From Rhizobium anhuiense (GTDB lineage Bacteria; Pseudomonadota; Alphaproteobacteria; Rhizobiales; Rhizobiaceae), in assembly GCF_003985145.1 (NCBI RefSeq), contig NZ_ML133544.1:18670-82669 (forward strand): a stretch of DNA of 64,000 bases, read 5' to 3'. This document shows positions 1 to 8,244 of the stretch, piece by piece. The notes below the pieces were generated by a model. That model was given only the letters and a program-made list of their open reading frames with translations, ran no database searches and was not told the origin of the DNA. The translations under genes were made by a program, and so were the position numbers. Each line of letters starts with the position of its first letter. Within the stretch, counting starts at the first letter, position 1.

Positions 1-283
1 ACCGGCGGTGTCCTTCCATGCCAGGCTTTCGCGGGGACGGACATCGGTATTGAAGCCCCGATCAACGAAGGCCGGCAGCATTGGATGGGCATCGAGCTTT
101 GAATCTTCTCGATACCAACGGTTCTGCGTTTCCATGAAAGCTGAACGCTTCAGGGGATGACATCCGCGGTGTCGAGCAGACCGAAGCCCAAGGATATCCT
201 ATCGCGGCGTCGAGGTTATCGCGGATAGCGTTGTCAAGCGATTAGCTTCTGAATGGGTCGATCGGCGCGCCGTCAAGCGTCTT
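1..283. other. window edge with no confident gene
   Basis: No gene can be supported here. A minus-strand frame beginning with ATG at 135 stays open to the window edge (45 codons, METQNRWYREDSK...), but it lacks a clear ribosome binding site and resembles nothing I recognise. A second minus-strand frame in the same stretch ends at a TGA near 161. This could be the N-terminus of a gene cut by the window edge, or degraded sequence. Confidence 0.3.
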
Positions 284-532
284 TCAGGCCAATCGCATGA
301 GCATTTCATTCAGGTCGCTGATCTGGCGGAGCAGTTCGACCAACTTGTCCGTATCATCTTGGCTGAGCCGGCCCGTTCCGGCGCTGCTCTGCCAAAGATG
401 TTGAAATTGTTGGCTCGTCTGGCGCGCGCTGCTCATGATTTCGATGATTTGCGCGCGGTTTTCCCAGGTTGCAACGACGGTCGATTCGTTCATTTCCATC
501 GACACGTCCGGTTCGCGTTCCAGCAAAAGCAA
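284..532 (-). CDS. small hypothetical helical protein
   Basis: Unknown 82-residue protein. The start at 532 is TTG, preceded by AGAGGA at a suitable distance; ATG codons at 499 and 493 are alternatives without a good binding site. The product is hydrophilic and probably helical (ATWENRAQIIEIMSSARQ, LVELLRQISDLNEMLMRL), with no signal peptide, cysteines or membrane segment. It lies downstream of the DUF6502/DUF5666 pair on the same strand but is separated from it by a terminator-like hairpin, so it is probably a separate unit. No function can be assigned. Confidence 0.45.
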   Translation of the reverse strand: MLLLEREPDVSMEMNESTVVATWENRAQIIEIMSSARQTSQQFQHLWQSSAGTGRLSQDDTDKLVELLRQISDLNEMLMRLA

Positions 533-584
533 TTCCTGATTCCTCTTGGCGACGGCGGGTTGGTTCGGCAGTCAGCAGCGATTG

Positions 585-634
585 AAAATCAAACGATTGT
601 CTGTCGGGTGTGGGGCGAACCCGATAGACAATCG
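585..634 (-). terminator. intrinsic terminator after the DUF6502/DUF5666 pair
   Basis: A 16-bp inverted repeat (594-609 with 619-634, one mismatch) encloses a 9-nt loop. Read on the minus strand it is followed by TTTGATTTT. It lies 87 bases past the stop of the DUF5666 gene and fits a Rho-independent terminator. Confidence 0.65.
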
Positions 635-680
635 GCAAGTCCTTCTTGGGAACCCAAATCAGGAATCGCAAGAGCAATAA

Positions 681-697
681 ATGGGAAATTTTCCCAT
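681..697. promoter_or_regulatory. palindrome, possible operator
   Basis: Seven-base arms ATGGGAA and TTCCCAT flank a 3-base AT core. It lies between the DUF5666 stop and the hairpin terminator. It could be a protein-binding site, or a minor extra hairpin in the 3' end of the transcript. No regulator is indicated. Confidence 0.25.
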
Positions 698-720
698 ATG
701 TCAATCTGATTGATGGCGCG

Positions 721-1794
721 TTAGCGCGGAACTGGAGGATCCGTAGGCGGTGGACCGCGGCGCAAGGGGTCTTGCGGCGGCGGACCCCGCCTGTTCGGAT
801 CAGGATAATCTCCGCCAGGCCCGCCTCTGCCGAAAGACGGATGGCCACGCTCTGGCCCGTCTGGAGGACCATCCGGCGGGCGAGGACCAAAGCCGTCTGG
901 GCCTTGCCTGTCCGCAAAGCCCGTCATTCTGCTTGAATCGCGAACGGTGACGTCGACAAATCCATGGCCATCGGGAGACATTCGCATCGAGCCGTAAGGC
1001 GCTGAGCCCCCAGGTCCTGCGCCAGCTCCGCCCTTTTCTGCGGGTTTGAAGGTCTCGACGTTGACGACACCTCGTTTCAGACCCGGCACCACAGGTTCGG
1101 CCTGAATGCGTATAATGACCGATCGATTGGCGTCCGTCCTGAGACGCACGACGGTTTGCTTGCCGACCAAATGTGCTTGCGCCTGCCCAAGCGAAAGGCC
1201 GCCGAGCAAGACGCGATTGCCGCTCCTTACGGGGACACCGCGAACATGGGCGCCATCGGAAACGGCGCGATGCTCGATGCGTCTGGCAATGATGGTGCCA
1301 TCCGGTTTGCGGATGCCGAACACGGCGACCCGCTTGCCCTTTCGCAAGCCCTTCGTGACCAAACCGGTCGTGTCGACGGTTTGCGACAGGATGGTCATCC
1401 CGGTCTTACCCATCTCGTCGATGCGGCCCTGGACCTCGCTGACGATCGCGATGCGGGCAGCACGCTTTCCTGCCATCAGCACCCGGACGACATGACCGAC
1501 CTTCATCGCGCTTGCAGGCGCGCGTCGTCCATCGATGTCGATCGGCGTCGTCGCACTGAACGGTATGTGGATGTTGTTGACGATGATGCTGCCAAAACCC
1601 TGGATGGTCCCGACGATGCCGGTTCCACCGATACCGTGGTCTTCGTTCTCTCCACCTCCAATGGAAAGACCGGAGCCTCCGATGCCATGATCGCCGGTGC
1701 CCGTCGGCTGCGCGGCTGTCATCGCTGGCATCAGAACCTGGAGCGCTATTCCGCCCAGGAGAAACTGTCTTCTCGAGATCGTTGACGGGCTCAT
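721..1794 (-). CDS. Tat-exported DUF5666 domain protein
   Basis: A 357-residue exported protein. The N-terminus carries a twin-arginine signal (SRRQFLLGG, then a hydrophobic stretch to AMTAAQ), so it is probably folded before export to the periplasm. Residues about 35-60 repeat a DHGIGGSG/DHGIGGTG glycine motif. Residues about 60-230 contain DUF5666-like beta-barrel units (GFGSIIVNNIHIPF, QGRIDEMGKTGMTIL). The C-terminal 100 residues are rich in proline, glycine and arginine and are probably disordered. The start ATG overlaps the stop of the upstream DUF6502 gene (ATGA), so translation is likely coupled. The biochemical role of DUF5666 proteins is not known to me. Confidence 0.8.
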   Translation of the reverse strand: MSPSTISRRQFLLGGIALQVLMPAMTAAQPTGTGDHGIGGSGLSIGGGENEDHGIGGTGIVGTIQGFGSIIVNNIHIPFSATTPIDIDGRRAPASAMKVGHVVRVLMAGKRAARIAIVSEVQGRIDEMGKTGMTILSQTVDTTGLVTKGLRKGKRVAVFGIRKPDGTIIARRIEHRAVSDGAHVRGVPVRSGNRVLLGGLSLGQAQAHLVGKQTVVRLRTDANRSVIIRIQAEPVVPGLKRGVVNVETFKPAEKGGAGAGPGGSAPYGSMRMSPDGHGFVDVTVRDSSRMTGFADRQGPDGFGPRPPDGPPDGPERGHPSFGRGGPGGDYPDPNRRGPPPQDPLRRGPPPTDPPVPR

Positions 1795-2654
1795 GCGTCA
1801 GTCTCCGTCTCGGAAGCGGCTGCTGCCGGAGGAACTGCGTCACCCTCCTCGGTCATGACATAGACGCCCGTGATCCAGCGGCTGTTGCCGCCGGGATCGT
1901 CCTTGATGGCCTGATGGGCGATCTTGTTGAGCTTCAGGAGCAGCGCCATCCCTTCCTTGCGCCCAATCTCGTCGAGCCGGGCTGCCAGCGCTGGAGATAT
2001 CCCGTCATAATGAACGGCGCGTTCGAAATAGGGAGGAGGGTCGTTCATCAGATTCATGACCGATGCCTGGACGTGGTCACGAAGGTTGCGGGTAAAATAA
2101 TGCCGGCGGGCTTCGTCCCCGGCATTCGGGACGATCGATGAGAGGTTGAGCTGGATCCAACCGTTCTGATCGACAACGACAATGTCTCTGTCCAGCCAGT
2201 CGTCCAGGATCGAGCGAGGATGGACGTCCTTGGTGATGTCGCCCACCAGGCTTTCGAATGACGGACCGCCGTCGCTGGATGTGCGGCGCAGGGCGCTCGG
2301 CCTATCCTCCGCATCGCAATAGAGCGGATCGGCAAGCCATCTCGCAAGAATGCGGCTCGTCTGCGAAACACTCACGGTGAGAAAGGATGCCGTCAGGGCC
2401 TGTCCACGCAGCCGGTTGACGTCCTTGCGGTGGATGCCGGTCAGAAGCGAGATACGGCTATCCGTCTGCTGTTTGTTCGGCAGCGTAAATTCGTTCTCCG
2501 CAACCTCGATATAGAGGCGGCGAAGAATGGCCGAAAAAGCAGTGAAGTTGAAGCCGGAGGCGAGAGCGAGTTTGACCAGCGGGCGAAGCACGCGGACGAG
2601 CATGGCCTGCAAGGTCTCTTCGGAGAATGGAAGCTTCGCGCGCGGCTTTGACAT
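1791..2654 (-). CDS. DUF6502 family protein
   Basis: A 287-residue cytoplasmic protein of the DUF6502 type. I chose the ATG at 2654 (MSKPRAKLPFSEE) because family members begin near this point; the upstream in-frame extension to 2762 looks non-coding. The N-terminal half (about 10-90) reads like a helix-turn-helix region (SDSRISLLTGIHRKDVNRLRG is preceded by helices), so a DNA-binding or sensing role is possible. The rest is helical, without membrane segments. Its last four bases overlap the DUF5666 start, so the two form an operon. Function is inferred only loosely. Confidence 0.75.
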   Translation of the reverse strand: MSKPRAKLPFSEETLQAMLVRVLRPLVKLALASGFNFTAFSAILRRLYIEVAENEFTLPNKQQTDSRISLLTGIHRKDVNRLRGQALTASFLTVSVSQTSRILARWLADPLYCDAEDRPSALRRTSSDGGPSFESLVGDITKDVHPRSILDDWLDRDIVVVDQNGWIQLNLSSIVPNAGDEARRHYFTRNLRDHVQASVMNLMNDPPPYFERAVHYDGISPALAARLDEIGRKEGMALLLKLNKIAHQAIKDDPGGNSRWITGVYVMTEEGDAVPPAAAASETETDA

Positions 2655-2837
2655 CAACAATACACTCGGTCCCTGAAAGACCATTGCCGGCAGACTTCGA
2701 CAGTCGCCCTCCATCTCCCTATGGCAAAGTCCAGACTGCCGCAACGGACAAGCCACATGCAAGACCAGCCTATGCCATGCTCCCGGGCGGCGCGGCCGTT
2801 GTCACGCCGCCTTCGAGACGAGATTTAGCGTGGTCCG

Positions 2838-3212
2838 TTAATGAGTTACCGGATGCGGCTCGGGTGAAAGCACCGCGCCATGGCGCCAGTCGATCAGCCG
2901 GTCGATACGTGCAATCTTGTGGAAAACCTCGAAGACATCGAATGACGCGCCTTTCTCGATATGGCCGGCCAAGAGCTCGCAAAGCTCGAATATTTCGGGC
3001 GGCGTGCCGGTCATCTCGACGCCGTCATCGGTGAAAACGCCTGATCGCGGCCATGCCCGCGGCTGTTGTTCGTCGAGTTTGCAGCCGACGAAAGGGATTG
3101 TATCGATGATGCCGGCAGCGAGCGCGAAGGCGGCTTCCGTCACGATTTCGGAGCAATCCGTGCTCGGCTGTTTGCTTAAGGCTGGTATCTGCAAGCGCTT
3201 GAACTCCTTCAT
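2838..3212 (-). CDS. hypothetical protein in the flg operon
   Basis: Unknown 124-residue protein starting 10 bases after flgL on the same strand and probably cotranscribed with it. It has no signal peptide or membrane segment and shows an acidic helical centre (TPPEIFELCELLAGHIEKG, FDVFEVFHKIARIDRLIDW). It is not FlaF or FlbT, which usually follow flgL in rhizobia. Codon use resembles its neighbours. A chaperone or accessory role for hook-filament proteins is possible from position only. Confidence 0.6.
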   Translation of the reverse strand: MKEFKRLQIPALSKQPSTDCSEIVTEAAFALAAGIIDTIPFVGCKLDEQQPRAWPRSGVFTDDGVEMTGTPPEIFELCELLAGHIEKGASFDVFEVFHKIARIDRLIDWRHGAVLSPEPHPVTH

Positions 3213-3222
3213 GTCAGATCCG

Positions 3223-4269
3223 TCAGAGGTAGTTGACCAAACTCAGGCCCTGGAGTTTCGAGACGAGCGTATAGGCCGTTTCCAGTTGCGTTTGCAGTTG
3301 GTTGACGAGTGTCGACGCCTCATAGACATCCACGCCCTGGAGATCGACGAGCTTTCCCTGAAGCAGGGTTGATTGAGCGTCGAGGGCGTCATTTGCCTTT
3401 TCGACCCGCTCCTGCGAGAGGCCGAGCTCGCTTTGCTGCGTGACGATGCCGGCCGTTGCCTGCGCCGCATAAGCGATAGCCTTGGATGCAACGGTGCTCT
3501 GCGCATCGGATGCGAGATCCTGACCGAAGAGGGACGACACGACGACGGATGCAAGCGCGAGATAACGCATGCCTTCCGAATTCGCGTTGGTGGACGAGGT
3601 GATGGTTTCCGATCCGCTGATCCGGCTTGTCATGTCGGTGCTCGAGGCAGTCGACCAGCCGTCTGCAGAGTCCGTCCAGGCGCTCTCGGAAAACATCGGC
3701 TCGACCGTGTCGGTGATGAATGTGCCGATTTCCTCGCCCGTCAGCTCGTTCACGTCTTTTCCGAGGCCGGTTGCATAGTCGCTCAGCGCCGTCACGATCG
3801 TATCCGAGACCGTGGAAGTTTGGTCGGTCAGGGGCTGGCTGTCGAGGTTTGTCCCGCCAAACAGGAACTCGCCGTTGACGGCCGTATTCGCCGTCGAGAT
3901 CAGTTGCGAGACCGTGGAGCTCGCTGTCTGCAAGGCGACGGCGATACTCGTCGTATCCTGGCTCGCCTGAAGCGCGGTCAGGTTCGAAACCAGGCTGTCG
4001 CCGGCATCCTTGAGGTTTGAAAGGGCCGTCTGCGACGCGTCCATGCGCAATGCGACGACGGAATTGCTCGTTTGAAACGACGCGGCCTGGTTGATGGCGC
4101 TGGTGAAGTTGAGCGACTTTGCAGCGCCGGCACCAAGGGCCGTACCGATATCGCTGTAGGTTCCCGTCGTTGCCTCTGTCGAAGCGCTCTGCAGCTTGGA
4201 CTGGGACTGGCTGATGGTCAGCTTGAGAACGTTTTGCATCGCCGATGATGAGACAAAAGATGCTTTCAT
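3223..4269 (-). CDS. flgL: flagellar hook-filament junction protein FlgL
   Basis: FlgL (HAP3) joins the hook-associated FlgK zone to the flagellin filament, outside the cell, after export by the flagellar type III apparatus. The 348-residue product has the flagellin-like N-terminal helix (MKASFVSSSAMQNVLKLTISQSQSKLQSASTE in part) and a C-terminal coiled region (SELGLSQERVEKANDALDAQ ... TLVNQLQTQLETAYTLVSKLQ) that mirror flagellin D0/D1. There is no cleaved signal peptide, as expected. It starts 2 bases after the flgK stop and is followed by a small unknown gene. Length is usual for rhizobial FlgL. Confidence 0.93.
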   Translation of the reverse strand: MKASFVSSSAMQNVLKLTISQSQSKLQSASTEATTGTYSDIGTALGAGAAKSLNFTSAINQAASFQTSNSVVALRMDASQTALSNLKDAGDSLVSNLTALQASQDTTSIAVALQTASSTVSQLISTANTAVNGEFLFGGTNLDSQPLTDQTSTVSDTIVTALSDYATGLGKDVNELTGEEIGTFITDTVEPMFSESAWTDSADGWSTASSTDMTSRISGSETITSSTNANSEGMRYLALASVVVSSLFGQDLASDAQSTVASKAIAYAAQATAGIVTQQSELGLSQERVEKANDALDAQSTLLQGKLVDLQGVDVYEASTLVNQLQTQLETAYTLVSKLQGLSLVNYL

Positions 4270-4271
4270 GA

Positions 4272-5732
4272 CTAGCTCGCTATGTCGAGGAGCGACTTGA
4301 ACATGTCGTCGATGACGTTCAGGATTTTCGTCGCCGCTTTGTAGGATTGTTCGATGTCGAGAAGCAGCGTCAGCTCCTCGTCGAGGTTCACGCCCGCTTC
4401 ATTGGAATAAGCCTCGTCGGAGCGCGACAGGGCCGCCGAAGTGGTTTCGGAGGCCGTCGTCGCATCGCTGCGATATTGCTCGAGCCAGCCGATGGAGGCG
4501 CTGGCATAGTCCGTCAGGCTTTGCGTCGTGGAGAGGCCGGCATCGGAAGAGAAGGAGCGCTGTTCCGTCAATGCCTCGTACAGGGCGTCGAGATTGTCCG
4601 AGAAGCCGCTGTCTCCCGACGTGTTGAGATCGGTGATGCCGCTGATCGTTCCATCGCGCAGCTTCGTCGCATCGCCGCCGTCGCTCGTGACGACGGCTGT
4701 ATTGACCGAGATGGTGGACGCGATCCCGGTGATATCGTCGGTGTCGGACGGCGTTGTCCCGGTTGCGCCCGATGCTGTCGTCCACACGAAAAGTCCGGGT
4801 GCGCTCGTGCTGCCGTCGGTTTCGGAGAAGATCTGGACGAGCGATTTGGCGATCTCGTCGAGCTGGGCCTGGAAGGTCGGGGCGACCTCGTCGCGAAGCT
4901 GCAGCAATGACTGCAGGCTGCCCGAGGCAGTGGTCGTCGATCCTTCGCCGGCGTCGAGCGCAACCCCGTCTATGTAGACGGAATTGCCCTCCGTTCCCGC
5001 GACATAGGTTGCTGTCGAGGTGAATGAGACGGTGCGCGGTACGGTCTCGAACAGCACGGTGCCATCCGAGGTGTAGAGCGCCATGTCGTTATTGCTGCGG
5101 ACGACGGAATTGACGCCGACGATCGAGGAGATCTGCTTCAAGAGCTTTTCGCGCTCGTCGAGCGCCGAGGATGTATCCGCGCCGGTCGATGTCGCCAGTT
5201 TGACTGCGTTGTTTGCCGTCTCGAACTGCGACAGCAGCGTATTCAGCGTCGAGACCTGCGTGGCGATTTCCGCGTCGGCGTCGGTTCTGATCGACTGAAC
5301 GCCGTCGCTTGCGGTATTCAGCGAATTGGCAAGATCCTGCGCGGCGGTGACGGCCGATTGTGCCGCGGTCGTGCTGCTCGGCGAGGTGCCGAACGTCTGG
5401 AGCGCCTGCTGGAATGCCGCGAGATAAGTGCTTGGCGAGGTCTCGTAGTCATTGCCGCCCACCAGCGACTTCAAGCTTTCAAGGCCGGTCAGAAGCGTTT
5501 GCTGGGCGCTGTCCTTGGAATTCGTCTGCAGGTACTGAGACAGAAGCGCGGTTTCCTGCGCCCGGCTGATGCTGACGACCTGTGCGCCGGAAAGGGATGT
5601 CGTGATCGACGCTTCCCGTCTCACATAGTCGGAGTTTCCTGCATTGGCGATGTTCGTCGAGACGACGCTGCTTTGCTGGCCGGTATTGTTGAAGATGCTT
5701 TGTGCGCTGTTTAAGGCGGAGGTGAGCGACAT
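4272..5732 (-). CDS. flgK: flagellar hook-associated protein FlgK
   Basis: FlgK (HAP1) forms the first junction ring at the distal end of the hook. The 486-residue product begins MSLTSALNSAQSIFNNTGQQ with the rod/hook-type motif STNIANAGNSDYVRRE, and ends with the conserved C-terminal coil containing GVNLDEELTLLLDIEQSYKAATKIL. It starts 13 bases after the flgE stop, with a GGGAGGG binding site, and leads directly into flgL. It is exported by the flagellar type III system without a cleaved signal. Sure of family; whether it is the only flgK in the genome cannot be judged here. Confidence 0.95.
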   Translation of the reverse strand: MSLTSALNSAQSIFNNTGQQSSVVSTNIANAGNSDYVRREASITTSLSGAQVVSISRAQETALLSQYLQTNSKDSAQQTLLTGLESLKSLVGGNDYETSPSTYLAAFQQALQTFGTSPSSTTAAQSAVTAAQDLANSLNTASDGVQSIRTDADAEIATQVSTLNTLLSQFETANNAVKLATSTGADTSSALDEREKLLKQISSIVGVNSVVRSNNDMALYTSDGTVLFETVPRTVSFTSTATYVAGTEGNSVYIDGVALDAGEGSTTTASGSLQSLLQLRDEVAPTFQAQLDEIAKSLVQIFSETDGSTSAPGLFVWTTASGATGTTPSDTDDITGIASTISVNTAVVTSDGGDATKLRDGTISGITDLNTSGDSGFSDNLDALYEALTEQRSFSSDAGLSTTQSLTDYASASIGWLEQYRSDATTASETTSAALSRSDEAYSNEAGVNLDEELTLLLDIEQSYKAATKILNVIDDMFKSLLDIAS

Positions 5733-5745
5733 GCCGACGCCCTCC

Positions 5746-7038
5746 CTATCGTTTCAGATTGACGAGGACATCCATGATATCGGAGCCGGTCTGGAACACC
5801 TTCGAATTGGCGGTATAGCTGCGCTGCGCTTCGATCATCTCCGTCAGTTCGCCGGCGAGATCGACGTTCGAGCTTTCGAGAGCGCCGGACTGGATGGAGC
5901 CGAGGCCGTTGGTCTGCGGGAAGCCGGTTACCGTCACGCCGGACATTCCGTTGGCGGTGTAGACGTTGCCGCTGAGCAGCGTCAGATTGTCGGGGCTTGC
6001 GACCGTCGCGAGAGGAATCTGGTAGAGAGACTTCGTCGTGCCGTTGGCATAGGAGACCGACACCACACCATCCGTGCCGATCGAGACCGCACTCACAGCG
6101 CTCGCGGCCTGGCCGTCGGCCGAGCCCGTCGCCGAGAAGTCGGAGGCGAGCTGGGTGAAATCCGAATAGTCCATGGTGATCGTCTGTGCCGTCGTCGGAT
6201 CGACGATATCCGTGTCGGTCGCCGAGGTGAGCTGTCCGTCGGCGTCGAAGGAGAGCGTCGCGACGCTGACGGCGTCGGAGGAGTAGGGGAAGGACGTCGT
6301 GCCGCCGGTGGTTGCGTCGGCATTGCGATAAACCGCGACCTCCCAGGTGCTTCCGGTGACCGCGCCGCTCGAATCCGTCGTCACACCGGTTTTGGTGAAA
6401 TAGTAGTCGTATTGGACGGTAGCGCCGAGGCTGTCATAGGCAACCAGCGACATTTTCTGCGTGTCGTCGGTAACGCTCGACGTGTTGGCGCTCGGCAAAG
6501 TCGTCGTATCGGTAACGACGGTCGCTTCGGAGTTCAGGTTGCCGCTGAAATAGGCGCTGCTCGAGGCAACGGCGCTCAATCCCGACTGGGACACGTTGAC
6601 CGGCACCAGGCCGTCAAAACCGTTGACGACCACCGCCGGCACGCCGGAATCATAGGAATATCCCATCAGCGTGTAGCCGGCGCCGTTGACGAGATTGCCG
6701 TCGCTGTCGACAGAGAAGTCGCCGGCCCGGGTGAGCACCGGCGTGCCGTCGGCACCTTGCACGATGAAGAACCCGTCTCCCGAGATCGCCAGGTCGTAAT
6801 CGGAGGTCGTGTAGGAGATGTCGCCCTGTTCGGAAATCGCCTGGCGCACGGAAGTCTGGACGCCGCCGGAATTGTAATTACCCGACGAAGACGGCAGGAC
6901 CAGCGACGAGAAGGACGTGGAAACGGCCTTGTAGCCGGTGGTGTTGGCATTGGCGATATTGTCGGAAACCGTGCTGAGCCGGTTTGCCTGGGCGCTCATG
7001 CCGGAGACGGCGGTTTTCATGCTTCCAAAAATGCTCAT
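5746..7038 (-). CDS. flgE: flagellar hook protein FlgE
   Basis: FlgE polymerises into the flexible hook. The 430-residue product starts at the ATG at 7038 (MSIFGSMKTAVSGMSAQANR), preceded by AAAGGA; the longer frame to 7236 is not credible as FlgE. The N-terminal rod/hook signature VSDNIANANTTGYK and the C-terminal SNVDLAGELTEMIEAQRSYTANSKVFQ are typical. The central part (about 100-330) is the variable Ser/Thr/Ala-rich hook domain. It heads a flgE-flgK-flgL-unknown run; flgD, flaF, flbT and the rem regulator, common neighbours in rhizobia, are absent from the window. Confidence 0.95.
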   Translation of the reverse strand: MSIFGSMKTAVSGMSAQANRLSTVSDNIANANTTGYKAVSTSFSSLVLPSSSGNYNSGGVQTSVRQAISEQGDISYTTSDYDLAISGDGFFIVQGADGTPVLTRAGDFSVDSDGNLVNGAGYTLMGYSYDSGVPAVVVNGFDGLVPVNVSQSGLSAVASSSAYFSGNLNSEATVVTDTTTLPSANTSSVTDDTQKMSLVAYDSLGATVQYDYYFTKTGVTTDSSGAVTGSTWEVAVYRNADATTGGTTSFPYSSDAVSVATLSFDADGQLTSATDTDIVDPTTAQTITMDYSDFTQLASDFSATGSADGQAASAVSAVSIGTDGVVSVSYANGTTKSLYQIPLATVASPDNLTLLSGNVYTANGMSGVTVTGFPQTNGLGSIQSGALESSNVDLAGELTEMIEAQRSYTANSKVFQTGSDIMDVLVNLKR

Positions 7039-7049
7039 GGCTCGATCCT

Positions 7050-7253
7050 TTAAGGTTTGGGAACATGCCATGTGACGAAAGGCTTCCAGAGCCCGGATGG
7101 CGGGCGCACGACATCGCTGGCGCCGGGCAAAAGCCGACACCGGTCGATGATCTGATTGTCTGGACTGACCCCGTGATGGCGATAGGCGCTTCGGCTCATC
7201 CGCGCGCTGGTTATCCGTGCGCCTGTGACGGCGCACACTTCGAACGTTTCCAT
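7050..7253 (-). CDS. possible small ORF upstream of flgE
   Basis: A 67-codon frame from ATG 7253 (or 80 codons from TTG 7292) ends in a TAA at 7050-7052 that shares bases with the Shine-Dalgarno sequence of flgE (TAAAGGA). The product (METFEVCAVTGARI..., ending LWKPFVTWHVPKP) matches nothing I know, and neither start has a good binding site. If translated, it could couple ribosome arrival to flgE. It may equally be untranslated leader. Confidence 0.3.
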   Translation of the reverse strand: METFEVCAVTGARITSARMSRSAYRHHGVSPDNQIIDRCRLLPGASDVVRPPSGLWKPFVTWHVPKP

Positions 7254-7362
7254 ATTTCGGAAGCGACCCGACTGAAGGCTCTGCCGGCTCAACTGCCGGG
7301 TCGCTTAAAACCGTCTCATTGCAGATCCTCCAGCGACCGCAATGGCGACGGCTTAACGACCG

Positions 7363-8244
7363 TCAGCTCGTGGACTGTGCAGACAATGAACCGGCGCCTG
7401 ACGTGTCGAGCAGACTAAAGAGCTGGCTCGCCTGGCTTTCGGTGACGTCATCCGGCTTACCCGCCATGAATTCGTCCAATGTCACGAGCCCGTCGCCGTC
7501 CGTATCGAGATCGGAGAGCAGGGATGCAAACTGGTCGTCGTCATCGTCACTGGACGACGGCGGCGGTCCTTCGGGGCGTTCCGACTGCTGAGCGGACATG
7601 GCCTCGGTCAGCGTATCGATCGATAGCGAGCCGGCACCTTCGCTGTCGAAGCTGTCGAACAGCGTGCCGGCCTGCTCCTCGCTCACATCGGACGGCCGAC
7701 CTGCAACGAATTCGGCTTTGCTTACCTGCCCGTCGCCGTCGGTATCGAGATCGGAGAGCAGGGATGCAAGATCGTCATCGTCGGAAGGTGGCGGGGGTGG
7801 CGGCCCCTCGGCACGTTCCGACTGCTGGGCGGACATGGCTTCGGTCAGCGCATCGACCGATAGCGAGCCGGCACCTTCGCTGTCGAAGCTGTCGAACAGC
7901 GTGCCGGCTTGATCCTCCGACACATCGGACGGCCGGGCTGCGACGAACTCGGCCTTGCTGACGTAGCCGTCGCCGTCGCTGTCCAGCTGCGCAACGTCCA
8001 TGTCTGCGCCGCCGTCCTGCTGCTCGCTGGAAGCGGACTGATCGGCGAGGCCGTTCATCGTCAGCGACATCAACTGCGACATGAGTTTCTCAGCGCTGTT
8101 GGCCGCGTCTTCGCTGAGCTGCTGGGTTGTGGTTGATTTTTTTGCCGAAACCGTATTACAGGATAGGACGTCCTGGGACGCTGACGTCGAACTCTTGCTA
8201 TAGGAATAGGAAGACATTGACGTTGCGGCGGAAATGGTCGTCAT
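7363..8244 (-). CDS. EF-hand repeat calcium-binding protein
   Basis: A 293-residue protein with six EF-hand type loops starting near residues 88 (DSDGDGYVSKAE), 121 (DSEGAGSLSVDA), 167 (DTDGDGQVSKAE), 200 (DSEGAGSLSIDT), 247 (DTDGDGLVTLDE) and 280 (DTSGAGSLSAQS). Loops 1, 3 and 5 are canonical DxDxDG sites and should bind Ca2+; loops 2, 4 and 6 have glycine or serine in place of acidic residues and may be weak. Linkers are acidic and proline rich. The N-terminal 80 residues are Ser/Thr rich without a classical signal peptide. Start ATG follows GGAGCG. It lies just upstream of flgE on the same strand. The repeats are almost identical in DNA with a period near 240 bp, indicating recent internal duplication. 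Localisation and partner are unknown. Confidence 0.85.
   Translation of the reverse strand: MTTISAATSMSSYSYSKSSTSASQDVLSCNTVSAKKSTTTQQLSEDAANSAEKLMSQLMSLTMNGLADQSASSEQQDGGADMDVAQLDSDGDGYVSKAEFVAARPSDVSEDQAGTLFDSFDSEGAGSLSVDALTEAMSAQQSERAEGPPPPPPSDDDDLASLLSDLDTDGDGQVSKAEFVAGRPSDVSEEQAGTLFDSFDSEGAGSLSIDTLTEAMSAQQSERPEGPPPSSSDDDDDQFASLLSDLDTDGDGLVTLDEFMAGKPDDVTESQASQLFSLLDTSGAGSLSAQSTS
7492..7974 (-). repeat. tandem ~240-bp repeats inside the EF-hand gene
   Basis: Two neighbouring units encode almost the same 80-residue block (LSDLDTDGDG... to ...SAQQSERPEGPPP). For example, the segment starting at 7502 recurs at 7742, and the segment starting at 7622 recurs at 7859. The second spacing is 237 bp because of indels in the proline/aspartate linker. 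A third, more diverged copy lies towards the N-terminus. Confidence 0.85.

Noticed and set aside
354..917. 187-codon minus frame and several plus frames over the DUF5666 3' region
   Set aside because: They overlap the hairpin terminator and the well-supported DUF5666 gene in another frame; Arg-rich composition is typical of shadow frames in GC-rich DNA.
5644..7053. 469-codon plus-strand frame opposite flgE and flgK
   Set aside because: It is fully antisense to flgE, which has clear family motifs; the product is Arg/Gly/Val rich with no family features.
7492..7974. Repeats considered as a CRISPR or mobile element
   Set aside because: The repeats are in frame, encode EF-hand modules and lack spacer structure, so they are internal gene duplications.
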